A DNA stretch of 64,000 nucleotides from Acidobacteriaceae bacterium (lineage in GTDB: Bacteria > Acidobacteriota > Terriglobia > Terriglobales > Acidobacteriaceae): NCBI GenBank assembly GCA_003134995.1, contig PLDC01000029.1, forward strand, positions 124,001 to 188,000. Direction: 5' to 3'. Position 1 is the first letter of the stretch. The number at the start of each line of letters is the position of its first letter. Both the position numbers and the translations under genes were made by a program. The notes under the pieces are model-generated. The model was not told where the DNA came from, searched no databases, and saw only the letters and a list, made by a program, of their open reading frames with translations. Shown here in pieces: positions 34,671-43,072 of the stretch.

Positions 34671-35048
34671 TCACTTTCGCGGTTTGGGCCGCGTCATCTT
34701 CCTTAGTTTTTTCTTCCTAGGGTTTGATTGATCCGGGCTCGTCTTACCCATGCGGTCAAGATGCCGTTCAAGAGCATCGACATGAGCGGACCAGAGACGG
34801 CGAAACGGAGCGAGCCATGCATCGAGTTCCTGAAGTGGTTCAGGCTTCAGACGGTAGAGCCGCCGCTGTGCGTCCACCGCCGACTCCACGAACCCGGCAT
34901 CGCGCAGCACGCGCAGGTGCTTAGAAACGGTCGGCTGGGACATGCGGAGCTGGCGCTCGATCTCCCCAACTGACTGTTGCGAAGAGACCAGCAAGCTAAG
35001 TATTGCGCGGCGGTTCGGTTCCGCAATGATTTCGAATACGGATTCCAC
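34671..35048 (-). CDS. ArsR-family regulator
   Basis: 125 aa from GTG 35048. VFEIIAEPNRRAILSLLVSSQQSVGEIERQLRMSQPTVSKHLRVLRDAGFVES is a complete ArsR winged helix. No metal-binding Cys motif is visible, so it may sense something else. I placed the start at GTG 35048 because longer frames run through the promoter. With the -10 at 35060-35055 the transcript would begin at or next to the GTG, a leaderless arrangement. It is the first gene of the operon and likely represses it. Confidence 0.87.
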   Translation of the reverse strand: MESVFEIIAEPNRRAILSLLVSSQQSVGEIERQLRMSQPTVSKHLRVLRDAGFVESAVDAQRRLYRLKPEPLQELDAWLAPFRRLWSAHVDALERHLDRMGKTSPDQSNPRKKKLRKMTRPKPRK

Positions 35049-35051
35049 TCT

Positions 35052-35084
35052 CTGTATATACTCATACAGGCATATGCGTGTCAA
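35052..35084 (-). promoter_or_regulatory. Promoter with overlapping dyad operator
   Basis: TTGACA (35084-35079), 18-bp spacer, TATATA (35060-35055). The dyad CTGTAT-N6-ATACAG at 35052-35069 overlaps the -10, placing a dimeric ArsR repressor over the RNA-polymerase site. Confidence 0.65.
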
Positions 35085-35150
35085 GGCATATTATCGGATG
35101 GGGCATCAGTTTCCTCTGATGGCGGCCGGGCAAACACGGGAGGGAGGTCG

Positions 35151-35342
35151 CTACGATGAAATGTTCTTTAGAGCTTCCAGAAAATCGGCAGACACTTCGC
35201 GGATCCGTTCCACGCGCTCCTGCTCGCGCCGAAACTCTTCGGCACTGAGCCCCACAAACGTCTGTTTCTGCATGGTGTCGATATGCTCGCGCATAAGCTG
35301 CTCAAGTTCGTCGCGGAGTTGGTGGATGCTGGGACGATTCAT
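35151..35342 (-). CDS. Small charged protein, coiled-coil-like
   Basis: 63 aa: MNRPSIHQLRDELEQLMREH, then KQTFVGLSAEEFRREQERVERIREV. High Glu/Arg/Gln and helix-forming throughout, no Cys. Codon use looks coding. No family recognised; it could be a small regulatory or cytosolic protein. It is transcribed toward the ArsR promoter from the other side of the promoter region. Confidence 0.6.
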   Translation of the reverse strand: MNRPSIHQLRDELEQLMREHIDTMQKQTFVGLSAEEFRREQERVERIREVSADFLEALKNISS

Positions 35343-35654
35343 AGATCACACGGTTGTGGAGGAACGTTATGTCCCGAGCGAATTGAAATTTACCAGCAGC
35401 TTGCACTGGGCCGTGAAGTTGGCTCGTATGGCTTCCAGCTTCTTCGCGTTCAACACATGGCGCAAATCATTCCCGGCTCCTCGAAAAGTAGTTGCGCCGC
35501 TCGTTGCGTTGGAGTGGCGTCTGAGCTAAGACATCCACGAGGGCGGCAGCTCGTGATTTCTAAATAACCTACTCAAAAGGAATGCATCAAGGAATACATC
35601 GAAGTCCGTAGTCGGACAGACAACTGTGGGGCAGGGAACAGGCTTCTGCGCTCC
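35343..35654. other. Intergenic stretch without gene
   Basis: 312 bp between a small protein and the cupin gene. Short open frames on both strands show no family-like motif and no ribosome site. I see no tRNA, repeat or convincing terminator. Confidence 0.5.
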
Positions 35655-36119
35655 TCAGCGTTTCCCTGGAGCGGAATGGAAGGGATCGTCTTGTGGCGCG
35701 TCGGGCGCGTCTTCCGGACTTGGGATATTCAAATTGACAACGACGGGTTCCTGACCGCTGCGCACGATTACCGCTTCCACTGGCTCGTCTTTGCGCGCGT
35801 TCAGTTCTTGATGAGGGACATAGGGAGGAACGTAGACGAAGTCACCCGGACCAGCTTCATCGACGAACTCGAGATTATTTCCCCAGCGAAAGCGCGCGCG
35901 GCCGCGTACCACATAGATCACAGTTTCGAGTTCGCCGTGATGATGCGGGCCAGTCTTGGCATTGGGATGCACGACTACGGTTCCCGCCCAGAGTTTCTGT
36001 GCGCCGACTTTCGCATGCGAGATGGCCTCAGCGCGGGTCATGCCGGGGGTTTGAGGGGTGTTGGAGTCGAGATCGCCACCTCGGATGATGCGCAGGCCGT
36101 TCGTTTTCCAGTCGGGCAT
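35655..36119 (-). CDS. Cupin-domain protein
   Basis: 154 aa. The two cupin motifs are present: GPHHHGELETVIYVVRGRARFRWG, with the metal-binding His-His-Glu, and PGDFVYVPPYVPHQELNA. Small single-domain cupins serve as isomerases, dioxygenases or binding proteins. AAGGG precedes ATG 36119. Substrate unknown. Confidence 0.9.
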   Translation of the reverse strand: MPDWKTNGLRIIRGGDLDSNTPQTPGMTRAEAISHAKVGAQKLWAGTVVVHPNAKTGPHHHGELETVIYVVRGRARFRWGNNLEFVDEAGPGDFVYVPPYVPHQELNARKDEPVEAVIVRSGQEPVVVNLNIPSPEDAPDAPQDDPFHSAPGKR

Positions 36120-36175
36120 TTTGTTTCCCTTACGTGCTGTTTGCTCTGCCGTGATAGATCAGCTTTACTTGAACC

Positions 36176-36397
36176 TTAGAACTTCTTTCTGAGAAATTCA
36201 AAAAGTGTATAGCCGATGACAGCGGCTATTGCGGCAATTCCAAAGTTGGCAGCGGTAAAAATATCCTCCAATGCCGGGCCTATTCCTCTTTTCTGGCCTA
36301 AGCCCGACCGCTCAAATTCGCCCATCAGAAGATTGGCATAAAAGAGGAAGAGGATGAAACCCATCTCGATGGCCGCTCTCAAGATATTTTTCTTCAT
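36176..36397 (-). CDS. Small two-helix membrane protein
   Basis: 73 aa. MKKNILRAAIEMGFILFLFYANLLMGEFERSG and NFGIAAIAAVIGYTLFEFLRKKF form two hydrophobic helices around a short polar loop. No family assigned. It is followed 56 bp later by the cupin gene. Confidence 0.65.
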   Translation of the reverse strand: MKKNILRAAIEMGFILFLFYANLLMGEFERSGLGQKRGIGPALEDIFTAANFGIAAIAAVIGYTLFEFLRKKF

Positions 36398-36539
36398 CGT
36401 TATGTGTCAATCGACGCACGAGGCGAATGACGTTGCCATTCTAGACGATTGGACGCACGCCCGAGGGCTTTGTGCAAGTAAGTCGTGAAGTAGTCCGCCG
36501 AGTCCCCCGACGAACGAAAATGGTTTAGCATCCAGTCTC

Positions 36540-37976
36540 ATGTACGCTCCCGTTCCCGAGTTGACCGCGGACCAGGTTTTGCAGGCGTTTCGCCACGACG
36601 CTCCCAGTCTTCTTTTCGGCGCCATCATCATGGCCGTGGGGGTGGTCGCGGCGGTGTTTTCCGTGCTCCGGCGTAAGTATGACCGTTTGCTGATTTACTT
36701 GGGGCTGTTGGCTGGGCTCTACGGCTTGCGCATGTGGATGCAGTCACAGCTTTTGCTTCTAACAATGCAGGAGTGGCCGTTCTACGCGAGATTTGCTTCG
36801 GCAATCGATTTCGTAGTGCCCATTCCGGCCATTCTTTTTCTCGATGCGGCCGGCTTTTTGCACCGCAAGATGCGAAGCGCCACTTACGTGATGGAAGGGA
36901 TTCTGGCTCTGCTGGCGTTGGGGACGATCGCGGTGGGGCGGCAAAACATCTTTTACACGATCAATGCTGTCTTGATTATCGCCGCGCTAACCACGCTGGT
37001 TTTGATATCCATGGGCAGGAGATCGGCCGATCGGGATGCCGTAGTCATACGCCGCGGCCTGTTAATTTTTGCGGCCTTCATTTTCTGGGAGAACTTCCGG
37101 AGCATCCTCGGAATTCGTTTGCCCGATATCGAACCGATTGGCTTCGTCGCGTTTCTCACCGCCCTGGGATATGTTGCCGCGCGACAGACTTTGCAGCGCG
37201 ACCTGCAGCTCAGAGAGATTCAAAAGGAACTTGAAGTAGCACGCCGGATTCAGTTATCGATTCTGCCCGGAGAATTCCCGAATTTCACGAACTTCCGCGT
37301 TGCCGCACGCTATGTGCCAATGACTTCGGTGGCGGGAGACTTCTACGACTTTATCGTTGCCGATGATAATCGCGCCGGGCTCCTCATTGCCGACGTCTCC
37401 GGCCACGGCGTGCCCGCGGCGCTCATCGCATCAATGGTGAAGCTTGCGGCGACTTCGCAGCGCGCCAATGCCGCCGACCCTGCCCGCTTGCTGGCCGGGA
37501 TGAACGCCGCTCTCTGTGGCAACACGCAGAATCAATTTGTCACTGCGGCTTATGTTCACCTCGATTCGATTGCGGGGACGCTTCGATATTCTGCGGCAGG
37601 GCATCCACCAATGCTTTTGCTGCGGCGCGGAGAAGTGATAGAGATTTCCGAGAATGGATTGATCCTCGCGGCTTTCGATTATGCGACGTACACCAACGGC
37701 ACACGTCAATTGGAACCGGGCGACCGTTTTCTTCTTTACACTGACGGCGTTGTGGAGGCCGCTAACGCCGCGGGAGATTTCTTTGGGCAAGATGCTTTGG
37801 CTGCGGTGTTGCGGCAGACGGCTGAACTTGCTCCCGCCGTGGCTTCGGATCAGATCGTCTCCGCAGTGCAGCGCTGGTCCGCCTCGCAAGACGACGATTT
37901 AACTGTTCTGATATGCGATTACGTCGCACGTAAGCAGGAATCGCCGGGAACTGGCTTTGGGGAGCCGATGCAGTAG
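36540..37976 (+). CDS. SpoIIE-type PP2C phosphatase, membrane-bound
   Basis: 478 aa. The N-terminal half carries about six hydrophobic helices. A linker helix (LQLREIQKELEVARRIQLSILP) leads into a SpoIIE/RsbU PP2C domain (about 245-470) with SVAGDFYDF and GLLIADVSGHGVPAALIASMVK (Mg-binding Asp), RYSAAGHPPMLLLRRG and RFLLYTDGVVEA. It would dephosphorylate an anti-sigma-factor antagonist in a partner-switching cascade; the membrane half suggests an envelope input. No STAS or kinase partner lies in the window. It converges on the MglA-like gene. Confidence 0.92.
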   Translation: MYAPVPELTADQVLQAFRHDAPSLLFGAIIMAVGVVAAVFSVLRRKYDRLLIYLGLLAGLYGLRMWMQSQLLLLTMQEWPFYARFASAIDFVVPIPAILFLDAAGFLHRKMRSATYVMEGILALLALGTIAVGRQNIFYTINAVLIIAALTTLVLISMGRRSADRDAVVIRRGLLIFAAFIFWENFRSILGIRLPDIEPIGFVAFLTALGYVAARQTLQRDLQLREIQKELEVARRIQLSILPGEFPNFTNFRVAARYVPMTSVAGDFYDFIVADDNRAGLLIADVSGHGVPAALIASMVKLAATSQRANAADPARLLAGMNAALCGNTQNQFVTAAYVHLDSIAGTLRYSAAGHPPMLLLRRGEVIEISENGLILAAFDYATYTNGTRQLEPGDRFLLYTDGVVEAANAAGDFFGQDALAAVLRQTAELAPAVASDQIVSAVQRWSASQDDDLTVLICDYVARKQESPGTGFGEPMQ

Positions 37977-37996
37977 GTCTATTGAGGCTGAAGCCC

Positions 37997-38584
37997 CTAC
38001 CCGCCGGCCTTTAGTTCTGTCAAAACCTGTTTGGCGATTTCCTTCAAGGTCTCGAATACGCCGACGCCCTGGAACGCTACTGCCTCGATCACCGCTTCGT
38101 TTTTCTTGCGCAGCTCTTTGTTGAGGTCGTCCGGGGACAAAATATTGGGCAGGTCGCGCTTGTTGAGTTGCAGCACGTAGGGAATCTTGTTGAAGTCGTA
38201 GCCGTGCTCTTTCAGGTTCGACATGAGGTTTTCGAGAGCTTCCACGTTGGCATCCATGCGCTGCTCCTGCGAGTCGGCGACGAAGACGATGCCATCGACG
38301 CCGCGCAGAATCAGCTTGCGGCTGGCATCGTAGAAAACCTGCCCGGGGACAGTATAAAGATGGATTCGAGTCTTGAAACCGCGCACGTTGCCGAGATCGA
38401 GCGGGAGGAAATCGAAGAACAAGGTGCGCTCAGTTTCGGTGGCAAGCGAGATCATCTTGCCCTTCTGCTGTTCCGCGGTCTTCTGATAGATGATCTGCAG
38501 GTTCGTGGTTTTGCCGCCTAATCCGGCGCCGTAGTACACGATCTTGCAATTGATCTCGCGGGCTGCGAAGTTGATGAAACTCAA
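37997..38584 (-). CDS. MglA-like small GTPase
   Basis: 195 aa. [20 protein letters not shown] (P-loop), [29 protein letters not shown] (switch II and Walker B) and [10 protein letters not shown] (NKxD) match MglA/Rab-type prokaryotic GTPases that set cell polarity and motility. It starts at TTG 38584 with AGGAAGG just upstream; longer frames are unlikely. No MglB (Roadblock) gene is adjacent. Confidence 0.93.
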   Translation of the reverse strand: MSFINFAAREINCKIVYYGAGLGGKTTNLQIIYQKTAEQQKGKMISLATETERTLFFDFLPLDLGNVRGFKTRIHLYTVPGQVFYDASRKLILRGVDGIVFVADSQEQRMDANVEALENLMSNLKEHGYDFNKIPYVLQLNKRDLPNILSPDDLNKELRKKNEAVIEAVAFQGVGVFETLKEIAKQVLTELKAGG

Positions 38585-38684
38585 GAACCTTCCTCAATCG
38601 TGCGGACCGCACACCCTTGCGGGCGCTTCCGCGCAAAAATATCCCTTTGGGGGCTTGGGGTTTTTATATCACAGGCGCCGGATG

Positions 38685-38716
38685 GAAGGCAGGTTACTCA
38701 GGTGACCCCTGCCTTC
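38685..38716 (-). terminator. Hairpin after VWFA gene
   Basis: GAAGGCAGG and its 9-bp complement enclose a smaller GGT/ACC stem, starting 10 bp past the VWFA stop. The T-tract is weak and distant (ATATAAAAA), so it may be a processing hairpin rather than an intrinsic terminator. Confidence 0.45.
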
Positions 38717-38725
38717 TGGGGGCGC

Positions 38726-40132
38726 TTACCGCGCCGGCGGCGCCGCATAATACCCATCCTTCGCGTACACCTTCAGCCCCGGCCGGAGTACACGCACGTC
38801 GATGTTGCGGTAGTTCGATGCGGTCGGGACCTTGGGCCGGGTCGGCGTGTAGCCCAGCAGGTACTGGTTGCGCGCCTCGCTCATCGCGCGGGAGTAAACT
38901 TCTTCGATTGCGTTAGTCGTAAGCTCGGTGTAAACCGGCATCCCTCCAGTAGCCGACGCGTACTTGGGGAGGAGATCGCCGTGTCCCTGGTCGGGTATGT
39001 GCAGCCGTTCCAGCTTTCCGTAAATCGGCAGTGCCGTGTTTCCCACCGCCACGGCTCGCACTTGGATCTCCTTCGACAACAGAACGCGCATCACGTCTTT
39101 ATAGCTTGCCTTGCTGCCTTGGTCCCGGCCATCGCTGATCACGAAAATTATCTTGCGCCTTTTGCGGTCGCGTTTGCCGAGGTCCAGCGCAGCCTGCAGA
39201 ATGGCGTCGTTCAGCACGTGCGATTCTCTTGACGGGGTGTACACGGGCTCGGTTGGACTTCCCACAGGAACGCCGTTGATAATCGGCCCGCCCGCCATGG
39301 GTCCTCCGAGAACCGGTGGACCGTCGTAGTTTCCGCGTTCCGTCTTCATCTGAGTCAATACCGCGTTCAGCCTCTTCGCCGCTCCCGTGAAGTCGGTGAC
39401 TTGACTCACCGTGCTGCTGTAGGTGTAGACCGCGACTTCATCGTACGGTGCGAATGCGGCAACCAGCGAGGCGAAGGTTCGGTTGATCTTCTGGACGTCG
39501 GAATCCGACATACCCGTATCGAGCACGATTGCCACCGAAAGAGCCATGGGATCGGCGGTGAAATAGCTCAGCTTCTGCTCCACGCCATTCTCGATCACCT
39601 TGAAGTCAGTGGACAGCAGTCCATCCACCAGACGGCCGTCCTTGTTTTTCACGGTAACCGGAACTTGCACAAAAGTGGGATGAACCACGAAGGTGGTGAG
39701 CTGATCTTGCGCGTTCGGTTTTGCAGTAGTGCCAGCTGGAACCGTCTTCACCGGCGCCATCGGCGGCGGTGTGGACGCTGGTTGGTCCGATCCGTCGTCA
39801 GTTGGATTTGTCGCAGGCTTATTAATCGGCTGATTCGTCCACGGATCTCTCTCGACTGTCTTCTTTTCTTCCGGCTTCGGAATCGGCGATGGTGCAGGCG
39901 CAGGTTGCTCTGACGGCGGTTGCACCGTTGACGGCGCGTCCGGAATACTCTGCTGTGATTGCGTCTGAGTACTCGACTGCGAACTCGTGGAAGACTGCCC
40001 AGCAATCGTGGGAACGCCGTTGCAGACGAACGCCACGACCAGCGCTGCCGCAAGCCAACTTACAGCGCTCCATTGCTTCTGTTGTTTCCGTTTCCTGTTA
40101 TCCGCCGCGGTTTCGATGTTCACAAACACCAT
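38726..40132 (-). CDS. VWFA-related exported protein
   Basis: 468 aa. N-terminal helix (SAVSWLAAALVVAFVCNGVP), a Ser/Gln/Pro-rich linker, then the acidobacterial VWFA-related module: VQVPVTVKNKDGRLVDGLLSTDFKVIENGVEQKLSYF, the DxGMSDS MIDAS-like site (LDTGMSDSDV) and ISDGRDQGSKASY. It ends in RNQYLLGYTP and RPGLKVYAKDGYYAPP. This family is strongly expanded in Acidobacteriota, with unknown ligands. It is divergent from another family member at 40304. Confidence 0.88.
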   Translation of the reverse strand: MVFVNIETAADNRKRKQQKQWSAVSWLAAALVVAFVCNGVPTIAGQSSTSSQSSTQTQSQQSIPDAPSTVQPPSEQPAPAPSPIPKPEEKKTVERDPWTNQPINKPATNPTDDGSDQPASTPPPMAPVKTVPAGTTAKPNAQDQLTTFVVHPTFVQVPVTVKNKDGRLVDGLLSTDFKVIENGVEQKLSYFTADPMALSVAIVLDTGMSDSDVQKINRTFASLVAAFAPYDEVAVYTYSSTVSQVTDFTGAAKRLNAVLTQMKTERGNYDGPPVLGGPMAGGPIINGVPVGSPTEPVYTPSRESHVLNDAILQAALDLGKRDRKRRKIIFVISDGRDQGSKASYKDVMRVLLSKEIQVRAVAVGNTALPIYGKLERLHIPDQGHGDLLPKYASATGGMPVYTELTTNAIEEVYSRAMSEARNQYLLGYTPTRPKVPTASNYRNIDVRVLRPGLKVYAKDGYYAAPPAR

Positions 40133-40303
40133 CCGATCTTTACGCGATCCATTCTCTACTTTGCCTCAGGCCCGTCGGCGTTCGTTCCCGACCAGAGTTT
40201 CGAAAACACAGCATCTTCTTTTTCATGGGATGCCTGAACCGGCCATTTGGTGCATCCAACTCTAGGGATTAGACTAACAAAAGTCCTTCGAGGGATTGCT
40301 GGC

Positions 40304-41410
40304 ATGTTCAAATTTTCCGCTTATCGTTATCCAACGTTCTCCGCAGCACTGGCCATCGTATCTATTCTAATCTTCCTGGCAACTTTGTCGGATGCCGCTC
40401 CATTCGCCCTGGCTCAGATTCCTTCCATCCCCAAGGGACAACCGACGGAAGCGCCTCCGGCCCAGAAGCCCGGCGACGCGCAGAAGCCCGAGGAAGACCA
40501 AACGCCCGCCGAGACCCTGAAAGTCAGCGTGAACGTAGTCGGACTCTTTTTCAACGTCAAAGACAAGCACGGCACCCTGATGCCGAACCTTACCAAAGAC
40601 GATTTTACGGTGCTCGAAGACGGCAAGCAGCAGACCATCAAATATTTCGCCGCCGAATCGAACCTGCCGCTTACTCTCGGTATCCTCATTGATTCCTCGG
40701 GCAGCCAGCGCAATGTGCTTGATATGGAAAAAGAGGTCGGCGGCGCGTTTCTCCGCCAGATTCTCACCGACAAGGACGAGGCCTACGTCATTGACTTCAA
40801 CGTCGACGCCTCCCTGATACAGGATTTCACTCGCGACGTTAGCCGCCTGCGAGCGGCCATGAACAAAGTGAAGATCAACACCGGCGTTTCCGGCATGGGA
40901 GGCGGTCCCGTTCCCACGACACGCCAGGCAGGCACCGTGCTTTACGACGCCGTTTATCTCTCCGCCCACGACATGCTGGCGAAAGAAGTTGGCCGGAAGG
41001 CAATGATTCTGCTCACCGATGGCGAGGATGAAGGCAGTCAGCTCAAAATTAAAGATGCCATCGAAGCCGCGCTGAAAGCCGATGCCATCGTCTACGTCCT
41101 GCTCTGCGCCGACCGTGGCTTTTATGGTTCCTATGGACTGGGCGGCTACTCGGGGGAGAGCGAAATGCGCAAGCTCACCGAGGCCACTGGGGGCCGCGTC
41201 ATCAACGTCGGCAACAAGTTCGACAAATTGAAAGAGGCCTTCGACCAGATTGCTGCCGAACTCCGCAGCCAGTACAACCTCGGCTACACTTCCACAAATC
41301 CCAAGCTCGACGGGACCTACCGCAAACTGGAAATTAAATCCAAAGAAAACTACAAAATCCAATGTCGCGCGGGATACTATGCAACGGCGCGCGAACCGTT
41401 GCCTCAATAG
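40304..41410 (+). CDS. VWFA-related exported protein
   Basis: 368 aa from ATG 40304, preceded by GAGGG. Signal peptide (AALAIVSILIFLATLSDAAPFALAQ), then the family core SVNVVGLFFNVKDKHGTLMPNLTKDDFTVLEDGKQQTIKYF. The MIDAS site is LIDSSGSQRNVLDM, followed by LLTDGEDEGSQL, and the C-terminus is SQYNLGYTSTNPK and CRAGYYA. Here DSSGS keeps the metal-binding consensus, unlike its divergent neighbour. Confidence 0.9.
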   Translation: MFKFSAYRYPTFSAALAIVSILIFLATLSDAAPFALAQIPSIPKGQPTEAPPAQKPGDAQKPEEDQTPAETLKVSVNVVGLFFNVKDKHGTLMPNLTKDDFTVLEDGKQQTIKYFAAESNLPLTLGILIDSSGSQRNVLDMEKEVGGAFLRQILTDKDEAYVIDFNVDASLIQDFTRDVSRLRAAMNKVKINTGVSGMGGGPVPTTRQAGTVLYDAVYLSAHDMLAKEVGRKAMILLTDGEDEGSQLKIKDAIEAALKADAIVYVLLCADRGFYGSYGLGGYSGESEMRKLTEATGGRVINVGNKFDKLKEAFDQIAAELRSQYNLGYTSTNPKLDGTYRKLEIKSKENYKIQCRAGYYATAREPLPQ

Positions 41411-41433
41411 CGATATAGGGTTCGAAGAAGCTT

Positions 41434-41751
41434 ATGGCAAACACATTTGGTACGGACATTTTGATTCAGGCCGAAGACCGGATGAAAGCGGCGAATTTTT
41501 ATGTGAAGGAACTCGGTTTCACGATTACCGATAAAAACTCGAAAATGATCGGCCTTCACGGAGAGCATATTAATTTATTTATTGAGCCGGGTCCGGCCCT
41601 CGGGCCGGTTCTTGAAGTCACCGTCAAGAGCGTTAAAAAAGCCAGAGCAAATCTGACGAAGAAGGGCTGCAAAATAATTAAGGACGAACCGGAAGTTCCC
41701 AGGGTTTACGTCAAAGATCCATACGGTCTCATTTACAATCTGACGGAGTAG
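41434..41751 (+). CDS. Single-module VOC protein
   Basis: 105 aa. ILIQAEDRMKAANFYVKELGF and the final VPRVYVKDPYGLIYNL are the start and end of a VOC fold, giving a two-module protein of minimal length. It lies 23 bp behind the VWFA gene on the same strand. Function unknown. Confidence 0.85.
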   Translation: MANTFGTDILIQAEDRMKAANFYVKELGFTITDKNSKMIGLHGEHINLFIEPGPALGPVLEVTVKSVKKARANLTKKGCKIIKDEPEVPRVYVKDPYGLIYNLTE

Positions 41752-41815
41752 TCACCGGGTGACGACGCTTGTAAGCCCGGTCCCGTGATGTGTGCGTATT
41801 AGCTGGAGGTTCGCT

Positions 41816-42997
41816 ATGGCGCCTCGAAATCCCTCGCCTTTTTCCCGCCGCTCATTTCTGCAGCTCTCAGCCGCTGCAGCAGCTTTTCAAGCCGTCAGCG
41901 AGCCCATGCTCGCCTCCGCGGCTCGCCGGCCCGGTTCCAAAGACGGAGTCATGATCGACTCCAACGAAAATCCGCTCGGCCCCAGCCAAGCCGCGCGTGA
42001 AGCGATCTCCGCGATCATTCCGCAAGGCGGACGCTATCTCGACCATCTCACCGAAGACCTAGTCAACACCTTCGCCCAACTCGAAGGCCTCGGCCCCGAT
42101 TACGTCCAGATCTTTCCGGGTTCAAGCCCTGCGCTACGCTTCGGGGTCGTGGCCTTCATTTCGCCGCAGAAAAGCTATGTCACGGCCGATCCCGGTTTTG
42201 AAGCTGGTATGTTTGCAGCCAAGGTGGCCGGGGCGCGCGTAGTCAAAGTCCCGCTCACCAAGACTTACGCGCATGATGTCAAGGCCATGATCGCTGCTGC
42301 TCCCGACGCTGGGCTCTTTTACATTTGCAATCCCAATAACCCATCGGGCACGCTCACGCCGCACTCCGACATCGAGTATCTCGTAGAAAATAAACCAAAG
42401 GGTTCCGTCGTGATGGTCGACGAGGCCTACATCCATTTTTCGGATGCGCCATCCGCGATCGATTTGGTCAAGGCCGGCAAGGATGTAATCGTGCTCCGCA
42501 CCTTCTCGAAAACCTACGGCATGGCCGGCCTGCGCTGCGGATTCGCCATCGCCCGCCCAGACCTGATGGAAAAAATTACGAATCTCTCGGGCTGGAACTT
42601 CATGCCCGTCACCGCAGTGGTAGCCGCCTCAGCCAGCTTGAAAGATCCGGGCCTGATCCCGGAACGCAAGCGCATCAATGCCAGCATTCGGCAGGAGACC
42701 CTTCAGTGGCTTGCCAGCAATGGCTACTCCTACACGCCATCCGAATCGAACTGCTTCCTGCTCGAAACCAAACGCCCCGGCAAGGAAGTGATCGACGCCA
42801 TGGCCAACCAGAATGTTTTCATCGGACGCATCTGGCCCATCATGCCCACATGGGTGCGGATCACAGTCGGCACCCATGACGAAATGCAGCAGTTTCAAGC
42901 CGCGTACCAGAAAGTGATGCGCGGAACCACGGCGTTCTCGCTGCAGCCAGCGAGTCCAGTTAAGAGTTCGCGACGGCGCGGTGCTCTGCTGAGTTGA
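41816..42997 (+). CDS. Tat-exported HisC-like aminotransferase
   Basis: 393 aa. ATG 41816 has GGAGG at 6 bp. It starts with a Tat signal, FSRRSFLQLSAAAAAF, then a fold-type-I PLP enzyme: DSNENPLGPSQAAREAI, IFPGSSPALRFG, YICNPNNPSGTLT, MVDEAYIHFSD, and TFSKTYGMAGLRCGFAIARPDL with the PLP lysine. It looks like histidinol-phosphate aminotransferase, but export by Tat and the lack of his genes nearby point to a periplasmic role on another amino acid or amine. Confidence 0.88.
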   Translation: MAPRNPSPFSRRSFLQLSAAAAAFQAVSEPMLASAARRPGSKDGVMIDSNENPLGPSQAAREAISAIIPQGGRYLDHLTEDLVNTFAQLEGLGPDYVQIFPGSSPALRFGVVAFISPQKSYVTADPGFEAGMFAAKVAGARVVKVPLTKTYAHDVKAMIAAAPDAGLFYICNPNNPSGTLTPHSDIEYLVENKPKGSVVMVDEAYIHFSDAPSAIDLVKAGKDVIVLRTFSKTYGMAGLRCGFAIARPDLMEKITNLSGWNFMPVTAVVAASASLKDPGLIPERKRINASIRQETLQWLASNGYSYTPSESNCFLLETKRPGKEVIDAMANQNVFIGRIWPIMPTWVRITVGTHDEMQQFQAAYQKVMRGTTAFSLQPASPVKSSRRRGALLS

Positions 42998-43072
42998 CAC
43001 GAGTACTTTCTTCATCTTGACAGCGCAGCGTTTCTCGACCAGACTGAGCGCCGCCTGTACATTTGAGGAACG

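Noticed and set aside
40367..41407. Minus-strand open frame of 346 codons over the VWFA gene at 40304
   Set aside because: Antisense shadow. The plus-strand frame has a signal peptide and all VWFA motifs.
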